From: Epichloe hybrida | Lineage: Eukaryota; Ascomycota; Sordariomycetes; Hypocreales; Clavicipitaceae | Assembly: GCA_019022495.1 (NCBI GenBank) | Contig: JAFEKR010000005.1 | Coordinates: 2,728,001-2,792,000, forward strand | Direction: 5' to 3' | Length of the DNA stretch: 64,000 nucleotides | In this document: positions 14,001 through 26,258 of the stretch, one piece after another | Numbering within the stretch: position 1 is the first letter of the stretch | How the letters are laid out: each line of letters begins with the position of its first letter | The notes under the pieces: generated by a model | What the model was told of the DNA's origin: nothing | Databases searched by the model: none | Seen by the model: the letters and a program-made list of their open reading frames with translations, nothing else | Position numbers and translations under genes: made by a program

Positions 14001-15768
14001 ACTAAGTTAATTTTAGAAAACTTATTTACTTATAAAAACTCCTATATATATTAATAATACTAATATATTATAGTTTACTACTATTACTTAAAGGGAATAA
14101 TTATCCTCTAAGTCTTTATCTAAATTAATAAGAGAGTTTATATAGGTATATATTACCTTTATTTAGAGTTAGTGCTTTACTAATATAGCTATAGCATATT
14201 TACTTAGTAATAGTTATAGTATAAAGAGTTATTTACTAGGGATATAACCTAGGTTCTAGATAGTATAAGTAAGGTTAGTATATAAAGTATATATAAGTAA
14301 AGGTATAACTAGAGTATAAGGGGGGGGATAGTAAGTAAGGATAGTAGTCCTAGTAAGATAAGGAATATTATTTCTAGCTAGAGGTTAGCTAGCTCTAGGG
14401 TTTTTAGGGGCATATTTAAAAGGAAAACTAGCTAACTCTAACTTAAAGAGAAAATAGGTAAGCCACTAGTAATAATAGGAAAGAGAGTTATTACCTAACT
14501 TAGTAATTTAATAATAGTATTAGTTCTTACTATAATAATAGGGGGTAAGTGCCTAGATAAGGGTAGTAAACTATTTGCGTATTTCTTTATATATAGTATT
14601 TAGGCTACTAATAACCTATTAGTTCTATTAGAATAAAACACTAGTAACTTATTATATAAACTATGCTATACTATAACTAGCTAAAGGGCTAGCGCTAATA
14701 AAGGGGATAATATTAAGGCTAGTTATATTTATTATAAGGGTATTTATAGCTAGAGACACCCTAAGAGCTAAGCGTATAGGAGCTAGGTTAAATTACACTT
14801 AGCTAAGGAGAGTATTCTAGTAACTAATAAAATAGTAATATCTTTATAATAAGATAGGTATCTTTTTCTTAGTAGTTATAGTCTTAGGGACTCTAGGTTT
14901 AATAATATATATACTTATAGTAATTTTAGCCTTAAGATCCTTAAGGGTATATTAAAGTTATAGGTTAGTAAATAGAAGCCTAGTGTATTATATATAGGTA
15001 ATATAATACTACTAATAAGAAGAATATAACTCCTTACTTTAGGGTAAATAATAGTTTAAGATACTAGTAGTAAGAGCCTATTTAATATAAAGACTATAAG
15101 GACACTAGACTAATTTAGGTATAGTATACTATTTATTATTAGAGTTTCTCTTTATAAGGTACTTACTAATAAAATAGGATATTAGTATAGTAAGAGTAAC
15201 TACTCCTATAGCTACTAAAGCTATAGGAATAAGGGTATTAGTTTAGTATTAAGGTATTTTAGTAAAGGAAATAATTATTTAAAAGGAGAGGACTAATAGG
15301 ATAATAAGGAAGGTATAATAGGATTATAATAATAGAGGGATAGTGTTATATAAAGGGGAAAGTAAGATAAGTATAAGCTAAAGTAAGATATTTATAGTAA
15401 AAGTTATACCTATATTAAGTATACTATAAATAAGTAAGAGTAGGGTAATTATTTATAATAAATAACCTATTAGTAAGGCAAATATATTATATATAATAGG
15501 TAAGGGTAAGGCAATTATTTATAATAAATAACTTATTAGCAAGGCGAACGTATTACGCGCACTATAAAATAACACCTAGAAGTAAGGGGGGTTACTATAA
15601 TAAATAATAAGGTAGCAGGGTAGGTGCCTATTAGATACTTTATAGATAGCTATTAGTAAGGGCAGTTTTTATTATAATAACTAAGGGCATATATAACATA
15701 AGTGTTACGCATATTACTAGGGGTTAATATAGAAGGGAGTTTATTAATAATAGGTAAGTAAAGGCATA
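14001..15768. other. E region between pol and 3' LTR, no domain recognised
   Basis: About 1.7 kb of RIP-mutated sequence lies between the chromodomain and the 3' LTR. It contains a G-run near 14,320 and a short direct repeat (around 15,450-15,540, AATAAC.TATTAG.AAGGC.AA) but nothing I can assign to a protein family. Confidence 0.5.
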
Positions 15769-15985
15769 TATAAGGGCTTAGGCTTTGCCTAAGCATTATC
15801 TATATAGTAGTTAGAGAGAGAAGTAGTAAAAGTAGTTAGGGTAAGGAAAGGAGGCTTATATAAGTAGCTAAGGGGGTATAAGGGGCACTACTAGGGATAG
15901 CCTCTTACCCTTCCTCCTTTCTCCTTAAGTCTCTTAATACTATATTAACGCCCTATTATAGTAGCCTAGGGGCTAGTCTATAATA
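15769..15985 (+). repeat. 3' LTR of element E
   Basis: This 217-bp copy of 835-1051 begins TATAAGGGCTTAGG and ends CTATAATA. It is followed by ATAAC (15,986-15,990), the duplicated target also present at 830-834. Confidence 0.92.
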
Positions 15986-18900
15986 ATAACCTTATAATGC
16001 CTTTACTAGTGTGTAGCTATACGTTAAGTAATTGCTTATATTATACGCAAATTACGCTATTAATAGGTTATTCGCCTAATTAGTTTATTTAGCATAAGCA
16101 AAAGCCCTTAAATAATGTTTTAAGACCTAGTTTAAACGTTCTATCTAACTGTCTATCTAGGGGTAAAAAGCAGTGCTAAGTAGTCGCTTTATTACAAGAA
16201 GATAACAAAAAGTTATCTAGAAACCACTAGTAAATATAAAACCTTAGTCTATTATAATACCTTCTAGGGCTCTATAGTCCCTAAAAACATATTTTAAGAA
16301 CATAGTTACTAGCCTATTACTAGTTAGTTACGTTAAAATAGGGATATAAATACTTTATTTTATGAAATAGTTAATAATAACTAAAATTATATTATAGGTT
16401 TAATTTAAATCTTTTACTAGTGAAAGTCTAGTAATAAAATCCATTAATAATTCTTAAAAGGGGCAATTAGGCACTAGTAATATAGCTAGCTTACTATATA
16501 GTTTATAATGCCTTAGTTTTAAAGTCTAATAATTTATATAAGTGCTAATGTATACCTTTATATCTTTCTTTATTATTAGCTAATAATATTAGTTTATAAT
16601 CTAATAAAGAGTTTTACTTACTCCTTAGTGCCTAGTAGTAAGGTTATTATAAGTTAGTAATAAAATTTCTTTCCTTATACCTAGAGAAATAAAAATATAA
16701 TTCTTAAATATTAATAGCTTAAAGGGTCTAATTAACTATATCTAGGACATAGCTAAATCGCTGCTTTTAAGTAACTTTAATTAAGCTATAGTAAAGTTAT
16801 TACCTTACTATGCTTTATATAATAAGACTTAAATTAAGGGTTTTAATTCTAAGCTCTTTTCTAGAAAGTTAAAGTTAAACTTAGAAGAGGTTCTCTAAAT
16901 AGATTAGATTCTAGCTATAATATCTCTATAAGTAATTAGTTTAATAAATACTTCTAGTCTTATAAAGATATAAATAAGTAATGTTTTAAGGGGTACTCTT
17001 ACTACTTACTAGTAATAACCTATGCTAGTCTATTCCTATTAGCAATAGCTAGTCTAATAGGAAAATTAAAATAATTAAGTAATAAACAATATATGCGCTA
17101 GGTACTAATAGTATTACTATAGCTAGCTTATTACTTATTAATAGAAGTATAAAAAGTATTAAATAACCTTACTAATATAACTCTTCTAAGATTATCTAGA
17201 TTATTAGGTTCTTTAGGAATATAGTTAAGTTATAATTTTTTAAAACCCTAGATATTAGTAGTATTATTATAGTGTCATTATAACTAACCATTAGTTACAT
17301 TAAGTAATGTTTTTATAGAGCCTATAGTATTAATAATATTACTATAATATTCCTATCTCTTAGTATCTATAAATTTAGATAAAAAGGCAGGAAGTTATAT
17401 AGTTATTACTTTCTCTTTCCTTGCCTTACTTATAAAATCTAGTCTTCTTAAAAGTAAGTTAGTAAGATTTAATTTCCTTATATAATATATAATCTTAAAG
17501 TTAAAAGGATAAAGCTTATTAAGTATAGTTACTTACTTACTAGTAAGCTTAGGCTTTATAGCAAGGTACTTATAGTTTAAATAATCTATAATAACTTTAA
17601 TTATATAAGCTAAATAAGCGAGATAGTGTCTCTATATATAAAAAGCCTCTTAGATAGCTAATAATTTGCTATTAGGTATTAAATATTATAATTTAGTATT
17701 AGTTATCTTTCTTAACATAAACGTAACTAGGTGCTAGTGACCTAGCACTAATATTATAAGTATAGCTCTAATTACATGTCTAGATATATTTATCTCCACT
17801 CTAAGATATGTAAGTAAGTTAAAATACACTAAAATTAGCGCTTCCTAAAATCTTTATTAAAGCTCTCTAAATATTACTATCTTATAGGGTTCTAGTTTAA
17901 ATATTACTAGTTAATTCCCTCTAAGGTAATTTATTAATAGAATAATAACTTTACTATACTATTTAATAAAATAGTAGTAAAATCTAGTAAAACTAAGAAA
18001 TAACTAAATATTAAAAACACTATATAGTATTAGCTAGGTTATAATTACTTTAACTCTTACTAAGTCTATTATAATACCTTTCTCTAATATCTTAAAGCCT
18101 AAAAATTTAACTTCCTTAACTAAAAATTAACACTTCTTAAGGTTAATAAAAAGACTTACCTCTTTAAACCTATATAAAACTTATTTAATATGCTTTATAT
18201 AATCTTTAACCTTACTACTATATATTAGTATATTATCTAGATAGATAATATAAGTCTTATTAATAAGTCCTTTAAGAGTATTATTAATATACTCCTAAAA
18301 AGTTACTAGTATATTAACTAGTCTAAATAGTATTACTAGATATTTAAAGTAGCTATATTAATAATAGAACGCTATTTTCTACTTATTACCTAAGCGAATA
18401 TATAGCTAGTAGTATATATCTTTTAAATCTAGGACTATAAAAATAACTACGCTTACTAATTAATTAAGAATTTTAGTAATAAGGGGTAAAAAGGCCTTAT
18501 TTTTAATTATAATCTTATTTAGGCCCTTATAATCTATATAAAGCCTTAATTTCCCTCCTTTCTTTAGAATAAATAAAATTAGGGCCCTAGCTAGGCTAAC
18601 TAATCTTCTAATTTACCCTTTAAGCTATATACTTATAAGGTACTCTTTAAGAACCTTTAGCTCCCTTTTAGCTAAATTATATATAAGCCCCTAAGGTAGT
18701 GTTTTCCTTTCTTCTAATTTAATTATATAAGTATAACCTCCTAGTTTAGGAAGCTTACTTACTAACTCTTTAGAAAAAATATCTATAAACTCCTTATATT
18801 CTTCTAGGATTATTAGTGTAAGGCGCTTAGTGCTCTTATTCTAATTTAATATAGCTTCTTTACTACTTATGTTTTCTAAAATTAGTATAACTATAATACC

Positions 18901-21051
18901 TTTGCTTTTTTACTATAAATAAGTATACTTAAGGATTTATATAATTACTTTACTATTTATTTATATATCTATTACTACTAAGTTCTCTAATTAGCCTTTT
19001 TCTTTTTCTTTTTAATTTTTATTTTCTAGAATACTTAGCCTAATCTTTATTACTTCTATTAATAAAGTAACTACTACTATTTTTTTCTCTTTATATACTT
19101 ATTACTTACTATAAGTAAAGGAGAGATATTTTATTATTACTAGATATCTCTAGTATTTATACTCCTAATATATAATTATAAGTAAATACTCTTTAATCTA
19201 GTCTATACCTAGAATTATCCCTTTACCTATATTAGTAATAAAGTAGCTAACTTAGTAAACCTTTATAAATCCTATACTATCTTTTATCTTAACTAATTTT
19301 TTTAGAATTCCTTAATATAGAATCACTTTTTTGCTTACACTCTCTAATATCCTATCTAATTAGATTACACTCTTTTAATCCTGTTTTAATAATAATTTTA
19401 GATAAATTATTAAAGACTATACGCTTATATTAAACAGCGCTTACATAGCTAACCACTAGTTATCTTATTATAGAGATACTTATATTCTTATTTTATTATC
19501 TATAGGGTATTCCATAGTAAGATCGCATTCCTAGGTTTATACTAATTAAACTAGTATTATATTAGGAGATATAGCTTTATTATTACTTTCCTTATACTTC
19601 TTAGTTATATATTTAGTACTTTTATAAGTAAAATAATCTAGTACCTAATAAGTTAGTATAATATACCTAGGCTTTCTATATTTATAGCACACTAGGGATA
19701 ATTTTCTCCCTTAGTCTTTACTTTATTACTATGCCTTATTTATAAGTAATATAAAATAAGAGCATTACCTCTTTCTTTTAAAGTCCTAACCTTTTTTATT
19801 ATTTTAGCCTAAACCTATTATAACCTTTGCTTTCTTACCCTAGCCTTATAGTTAGCTCTAGGTTATTAAGATCTCTTAACTAATTATTTACTTCCTTATA
19901 GTATTATTTAAGCTATTTAAAAAGATTATAATTCTTAGATATATAGGGATTTCTTTAGGTAACTTAGCTTTTACCTTATCCTAGGCTTATATAAAGGATT
20001 AAAATAATTAGTAGTTTTTCTACCTAAGATTTAGTAATAACCTTATTACTTCTAAGTGTCTTATACCTATATCTATTATTCTAGTTTTTAACTATTCTAG
20101 GAAATTTACCTAGGTAATTAATAAATAATTTATATGCTTATCTATAGCTATATAATATATTTACTATTACTTTATATTACTAGCTAGGTAGCTACCTATA
20201 TATATTACCTTAGTTATATTATCCTTAAAGGTATAGTAATTTAATTTAAATAGTATATCTAAGTTTACTAAGAAATTCTATAGGCTTTTATATATTTCCC
20301 CTTTATATATAGGCATTTTTATCTATATTTTAATAAGACTACCTTACTATATAATTACTACTATATTACTATAAACTATAGGTAAAATTATAGCTAATAT
20401 TTAAGGGGTAATTATAAGTCTAGTTTAAGGTCTAGCTAATCCTAGATTTACCTTAAGCTCTCTAATTTATGCCTTTATCTATAAGACCTTTTATCTCCTT
20501 TAAAGGTAATATAGCTTAGATTATATAACCTTATAGTATTACTATAATGCCCTTTTTTCTTTAGTTATATTATCTATACCTTTACCTAAATTAGGATTAA
20601 GTAGTGTTTATTATACCCTATTATTTATAGTTTTAGATTATAGGGGTTCCTTATTTTCTTAATTATCTATAGCTTTATTATTATAAGGTACTAGTGTGTT
20701 TCTTATAGATCTTTAGAGTATTAGCTATATAATAATCTAGCTAATAGTTTATATCCTTAAAAAGGTTAAGAGAGATTAATTTATTATAGCTTATACTAAA
20801 AGGTTAAGAATAAAGTAATAGCTAAGACTATTATAGTTATTACTAGATAAATACTAGCTAGGGGTAAGTATATAAAGGTTTTAATCTTTAACCTAGCACT
20901 AATAATATACGTAGTCTTTAATAAATACCTTGCTTTATAAGCACATAGCTATCTTGTAGCTAGCTAGCCTCTTTATTATTCGCATAGCCTAAAGGTTCTC
21001 CGAAGACCTGCTTCAATAAACATCCTATCTTTGACCTCTGCGCTCCTGACA
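15986..21051 (-). mobile_element. D2, 5' part (continues from 834): gag-pol relic and LTR
   Basis: The segment is a near-colinear copy of D1 from 7783 to 12,867 and carries the same minus-strand gag-pol order, with the RT GGKLRLY block near 18,500-18,580 and the YLDN site near 18,210-18,260. It ends in a 270-bp LTR (20,782-21,051). Together with 1-834 it forms one D element split by E. Differences from D1 are mostly transitions, with a few small indels. Confidence 0.88.
20782..21051 (-). repeat. 5' LTR of D2
   Basis: This third 270-bp copy of the D LTR starts TATTATAGC (TGTCACGGC before RIP) and ends GCTCCTGACA. It keeps the unmutated TGACA terminus that is CTAACA or CTAATA in D1. Its terminal ~80 bases are GC-normal. 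Confidence 0.9.
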
Positions 21052-21154
21052 CTATCTTATAGCTAGCTAGCCTCTTTGTTATTTACATAGCCTAAAGGTT
21101 CTCTAAAGACCCGCTTTAATGAACATCCTATCTTTGACCTCTGCGCTCCTAACA
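21052..21154 (-). repeat. D3, partial D-family LTR (terminal 103 bp)
   Basis: This stretch matches the last 103 bases of the D LTR (D1 12,765-12,867) and starts exactly where the D2 LTR ends. The simplest reading is that D2 inserted into the LTR of an older D copy at CTATC. The rest of that LTR should lie left of the window next to the other end of D2. The right flank enters element F coding sequence. Confidence 0.8.
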
Positions 21155-23290
21155 CGTTCGCTATAGGAAATAACTCTAGAAGAATTCAAAAGATTGCTAC
21201 TAGCTATAAGACCTTATTTAGATAGAATTATAGGACCTTCCTAGAAAACAATAACTTCGGATTTACCTTATAAGGTAATAATAAAAGACATAGCACTAAA
21301 GGAAACTCCTACCTTAAAATAAAGGCTAGAGTTAGAAAAGATTAAAGTAACTAAAGAGTATTAAGTTCTAGCATTTAACTTAGGAAAATATCTTAGGAAT
21401 ATAATAGTTTCTATTAGTATCCTTTAGTTACTTTAACTAGCCCTAATTATTTAATAATAACTAAGCTATTTAATATAGTATTAAAAAAAGACTAAGAGTA
21501 AGGGAGCAAAATCCATAATTATAAATCTTATAAAACCATTTAAAGAAGCAGTCTAGCTAATATATAGGGCTAACTTAACCCTAGGATTAGTAAACGCTAT
21601 AATTACTTAGAATAACATTATAAAACCAGATAGAGATATAGTAATTACTTTAGGATATATTATAATATATATTAAGGGTTACTAATATAATTTAGTTTTA
21701 ATTAATAGAGGATCTAGTGTTAAACTAGTAAGCAAAAACTTCCTAGTAAAATTTAGGTTTATAGTAGTATAACTTAAGGAAAAGCAATATATTTAGATAG
21801 TAAATAATATAAAATATCTAATTACTTACTACGCTTACTTACAGGTTATTACTAGGGGAATCCTAGCTTTAGTAAAGTATTATATTATGCTAGTTTAATA
21901 AGATTAGGATATTCTATTAGGCAAAGTCTAGCTAAGAAGAATAAAAGCTATTAAATACTATACTAAAGATAAGTTAATAATTAAGGGAGTAAACAAAGTC
22001 ACTTAGACTCTACTACTTTACCTATACCTAGATTTATTTTAGAGGACTAATAAATAAGGTTAACTTCCTAAAAGAACTAGGCCTAAGGAGCCTATAGAGT
22101 TTATAGAAAATAATTAAGAAATCTTAGAAGAAGTAAAAGAAATCTTAAGAGGGATAAACATAAAGATCTATAAATAAACTAATAAGGAGAACTTAAAAAA
22201 ATAAGAACTATAGATAATATTACTAATAATTATTCGCGGGATTAGTTATTTAATTTAATATTACTAGATAAAGAAGAAATAAGCTCTAAATAAGAGATAA
22301 GCGAAACTCAGATATAATATATATATTAGAAGGAGGGAACATTAGAAGGATATAATATAAAAACTAGAAATAAAGAATTACTAGCTAAGATAAACTAAGA
22401 AAAATAGGAAGTATTTATAAATAGTAAGAGAACTAAAACTAAAATAGGAATAATAGGTATATAAGAGAATAAACTAGAGAAGGAGGAAATAAGGACTAAA
22501 ATAAAAATAGAAGATAATCCGTTATTAGGAAAATATAAATTAACTCTAATCTCTAACGCTATAATCCTATAGGAACCGCTTTAGAACCTTAGAATAGATA
22601 GCTTTACTAATAAGAATACTAATAAGATAGAAATAAAATAACTTTACTCCTACTTTACTAAAATAAAACCATTAGGATAGATAGCTAATATATAAAAGAT
22701 TATCTAGAGTTAAATTAAACATTAGGAAGTAGCCTAGAAAAGGGAATAGAATAAAAACTTCTCTTATAATATTATAAATATTATAAACACTAAATAACTA
22801 GAATAGATTAAGGGGAACTATAAGGGTAATAGGTAATTATTAAACTTAATAGGAAATAATAAGGAACCTTTAGATCTCCTAGAGATACTAGCTAGATTAG
22901 CCTAAATAGAATAGATAAATAAGCATAAGCTAAACACTAATAGATATCTAGGAGACCTAATTTATATAGGAAATTAGAAAATTAAGGGGTTTACCTATAA
23001 AAATAAAAAAACCCTATATAAATAACTAAAATAAAGTTTTTATTTAGGAAACGTAGGATAGTTTATAGCATTCTAAGGACTTAGTTATAAAGCTAGGAGA
23101 TTATTATAAGCTAAATATAGTTAGACACACGCATATACTAATTTATATGTAAAATTAGAATATTAAGGGGTCCCCCTTAGAAAATAAAAATCCCTATATA
23201 AATAAGAAGTTACGTAACTTAGAAGAAGAAACTAGGGCTAGTGGATAATATCTAGTAAACTTAGCTAATTTAATATATCTAAAGGCTAAT
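21155..23290 (+). pseudogene. F, gypsy-type element: gag/protease relic
   Basis: Plus-strand translation with read-through of TAG/TAA gives a long gag-like stretch from 21,160. A retropepsin-like segment follows near 21,690-21,730 (LVLINRGSSVKLVS, where the catalytic Asp-Ser/Thr-Gly position is altered). Between 22,960 and 23,215 there are two copies of a short repeat (CTAATTTATA...AATTAAGGGG...CCCTATATAAATAA), with a third at 23,980-24,050. The segment is interrupted at 23,286-23,290 (CTAAT) by a small LTR element. Family assignment rests on the RT/RNase H/integrase further right. Confidence 0.65.
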
Positions 23291-23405
23291 TGTCAGAACC
23301 TGAAGGTGTGCAGGTAAGCCATTGAACCAAAAGATTCACCAATGCTAGCTCTCGCTCGCATCGCACCTTACAATTGATTATCAAGCCGCGCGCGCGCACC
23401 TGACA
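23291..23405. repeat. Left LTR of the TRIM-like element
   Basis: This 115-bp LTR begins TGTCAGAACCTGAAGG and ends in an alternating GCGC tract followed by ACCTGACA. The CTAAT target sits immediately to the left. Confidence 0.9.
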
Positions 23406-23700
23406 ATTATCCCTTCCCTCGTAAGGCTCGCCCTGAGCCAAGGGCCCCACACAGGCCAGCGGCTAGCAACGTATGCAACGCAACGCAACGCAACCTTAGC
23501 TTGGATTAGGCCTGGTTATCCGTGGCCTCTAAGATAATCAACCAATTGTAAACCCCTAAGGCCTAGTACGCACGGCAGCTAGGCCCATACATCACCTAGT
23601 GCACGTGACCTTATGCAGGTGTGCGCCCGTACCTGCCCTATAAGCCTAATGTAAGCACCTAGCCTAGCAATTTAAACCTAGACTTACTAGGTTAATCTAG

Positions 23701-23750
23701 CTACGGGAATTGAACCTAGGACCTAGCGCACGCCTCACCCACGAGGATTT
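23701..23750 (-). other. tRNA-3'-half-like string (B-box) inside the TRIM-like element
   Basis: The minus strand contains GGTTCAATTCCCG, close to the pol III B-box consensus GGTTCGANTCC. A similar string (CCTAGGTTTAAATCC) lies just to the right. I cannot build a full cloverleaf, so this is not called a tRNA gene. It may be a relic of a tRNA-derived sequence captured by the element. Confidence 0.4.
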
Positions 23751-23796
23751 AAACCTAGGACTAGCACACTAGAAGACCCGTGAGAGCTAGTATTAA

Positions 23797-23911
23797 TGTC
23801 AGAACCTGAAGGTGTGCAGGTAAGCCATTGAACTAAAAGATTCACCAATGCTAGCTCTCGCTCGCATCGCACCTTACAATTAATTATCAAGCCGCGCGCG
23901 CGCACCTGACA
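23797..23911. repeat. Right LTR of the TRIM-like element
   Basis: This 115-bp copy of 23,291-23,405 is followed by the CTAAT target duplication. The two differences from the left LTR are both transitions of the RIP type. Confidence 0.9.
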
Positions 23912-26258
23912 CTAATATAGTAAGAGACATAGGGGATAGAATAGGTGTATAAGATATAGAGAGATAAGCTAAAGAGCTAATTTATATAGGAAAACAGGAA
24001 ATTAAGGGCTACCCCTTATAATTCTAAAATCTCTATATAAATTAACTATTATTATCCTTACCCCCTAAAACTATTATTTTATAGTTTAAGAATTCATATA
24101 TTAAGCTAGGAGACTATATAGGTAATAATAATTAGAGGATAATAATTATATAATTATACTATATATTTAAAGAGTGCTTTATTTCTAAACTTAAGGATAT
24201 TTACACTATAAATCTTCTAGAACATTATATCCCTTTAATCCTAGGAGTAAGGCCTAGTAAACATAAATAGTATAGGTATTTAGTAGCTTATTAAGACTTT
24301 TTAAAATAGGTTTTCCTAGTAATAGAGAGAGTAGGAATTATTTAATAAGAAAACTTAGAATAGGTAGTGCTAATAATATTTGCTTTAAAGCTAGGATAAA
24401 AGGTTTTTAGAGTAGTTTATAACTTTAAGAATATAAATAGTAAGACTATTAAATTAGGTTATTTATATTATAATATAGAAGCGGACTTAGATTTAGTTTA
24501 CTATAGTTACTTTAAGTTTATATTATAAACTAATGCTTTAAATAGATTTTAGGCTATTAGTATTTACTTACTAAATAGGTATAAAATATCTTTCTTTAGA
24601 CTAAATAGAATATACTTCTATAATAATATAGCTTAAGGATTAATAGGGTTACTAGTAACTTATACTAGATTTAAGGACCTTACCTTTAAACACTTATTTT
24701 TCTAGGATAGTACTAAAAGTAAATCTATCCTAGGGTATATAGAAGATATATATATATTATTTTCTATTTATATAGATAATTATTATATAAGCTTAGAGAT
24801 ATAGGAAGACTATTTTAACTTTCTCTAGAAAAGATACTTTCTAAGGGTAGCTTAGGCCTTAATTAGCCTAAGTAAACCTAAGATTACTTTATTTACCTCT
24901 AAAGTTAAGTATATTAGATATTCTCTAGAAGATACGAAATTATACCTTATATAGAAATATTATAATTAATTTACTAACTTAGCTAAGTAATTTAAGAAAT
25001 AACCACTATAAACCTAGAATAAAGTACTTATGCTTATTTACTTAACTTTATTTATATATAAATTTATTCTAGGAAGATTAGACTTAGTAATTACTATTAA
25101 AAGGGCTTTCTTTTATAAGATCCCTAAGATAATATAATTAGGAAAGCTATTAATTTAAAAAGAAAAAGTCTTAAGAGAGAAACTAGAATAAACTCTAGAG
25201 GCTTAATAAGCTTTATTAAAAATATATAATAGTATCTAGATAAACACTACCTTTAGTGCTAGACTAGGAACTTAATTTTATATAGCTATAAATACATCTA
25301 AGATAAGCACTAGAGAAGTATTATTTTAAATAGAAGATATAGAGCTTAGAATAAGTGTTATAAATGCTAATTTCTCTAAAGTATAAATTATTATATAAAT
25401 ATCTTACTAGTTAGGAGATACTAAGAAATAATATTCTATGCTAGAAAAGGAGATACTAGTAATTATAGTAAGTTTAAAGGAAATAAGATAGTTACTAGAT
25501 TATTTACTATATCTATTAAAGGTATACACAGATTATAAAGGCATTATTAATTTAATAGTAAATATATCTAAAGTCTATAGAAAGGTAGCTTACTAAGTAA
25601 ATATACTATAAGAATTAAACATAGAATATATCTATTATCTAAATATAATAAAGATTATAAAGATTATAAATAAAATATCTTAAATATTAGAATATTTAAG
25701 ATTAAATCCTATTACTATAGAAAGAAAATTAGGAGTAAACATTACTCTAGCTTTAGGAGATTAACTAATTCTAGTTTTAATAAATATAACACTAGTTTTA
25801 CTAGAGGGAGGAAGTTTAAATAAAGATATAATAGAGAAATTATTCTAAGAACTTTATAAGTAGTTTAATTTTACATAGTATAGGGAGGTTTTATTTACTA
25901 TAGTTTTTAGATACTAAACTATTCCTATTAAATAATAAAAGCTTATATAGCGTTAAGCTTTAAAATACTAGATCTTTAACTAGACTCTATATTATCTAGA
26001 AGCTAATAAAGCATTAGTAAAATATATACTCCTAAATAAGGTACTAGAAAAGTTATAGGAAGCCTATAACGCCTAAGGTTACTTTAGAATAGTAATTATA
26101 ATATAAAAACTTTATAGAAAGTGCTTTTAGCTAGATAAAAGCAAAGATATAGAATCTTATTATTACTTATATCTAGTATATTAATAAACTAGAATATAAG
26201 TTTTATAGACAAACCTAAAGACTATTATAGTAATAGAACTATAGGGGTTAGTTATAAT
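23912..26258 (+). pseudogene. F, gypsy-type RT/RNase H and integrase N-terminus relic
   Basis: Read through TAG/TAA, the plus strand gives an RT-to-RNase H tether, an RNase H block (about 25,280-25,570: FYIAINTSK... and VYTDYKGIINL) and an integrase zinc-finger region (about 26,000-26,230). The order and wording match a gypsy family common in Pezizomycotina and distinct from D and E. The reading stops at the GTTATAAT target of the hAT element and resumes at 33,882. Confidence 0.7.

Larger units (their letters stand above)
835..15985 (+). mobile_element. E, Ty3/gypsy LTR retrotransposon with chromodomain, interrupted by D1
   Basis: E is bounded by two 217-bp LTRs (835-1051 and 15,769-15,985) and by a 5-bp target duplication ATAAC (830-834 and 15,986-15,990). 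Its coding order on the plus strand is a gag-like zinc knuckle (about 2140-2210), reverse transcriptase (about 3240-3640), RNase H (about 4000-4300), integrase zinc finger (about 4850-4984), then after the D1 insertion integrase core (12,873 to about 13,700) and chromodomain (about 13,800-13,970). It sits inside D2: removing E and one ATAAC joins 1-834 to 15,991 exactly as in the uninterrupted D1 copy at 7782/7783. All coding frames are destroyed by RIP-type stops. Confidence 0.9.
23291..23911. mobile_element. TRIM-like non-autonomous LTR element, 621 bp, barely RIP-mutated
   Basis: Two 115-bp direct terminal repeats (23,291-23,405 and 23,797-23,911) both start TGTCAG and end CTGACA. They differ at two positions only (C/T and G/A). 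A 5-bp target duplication CTAAT flanks the element (23,286-23,290 and 23,912-23,916). The interior of about 390 bp is GC-normal, has no substantial open frame, and contains tRNA-like B-box strings. The size, LTRs and lack of coding capacity fit a terminal-repeat retrotransposon in miniature. It is young relative to its host element F, which is saturated with RIP changes. Confidence 0.88.

Noticed and set aside
14300..15768. A plus-strand third ORF of element E between the chromodomain and the 3' LTR
   Set aside because: Same problem as above; no family match and no conserved start or stop. Noted only as an unexplained 1.7-kb zone.
23701..23750. A functional tRNA gene in the TRIM-like element
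   Set aside because: Only a B-box-like half is present; acceptor and T stems do not pair and no A-box is placed correctly.
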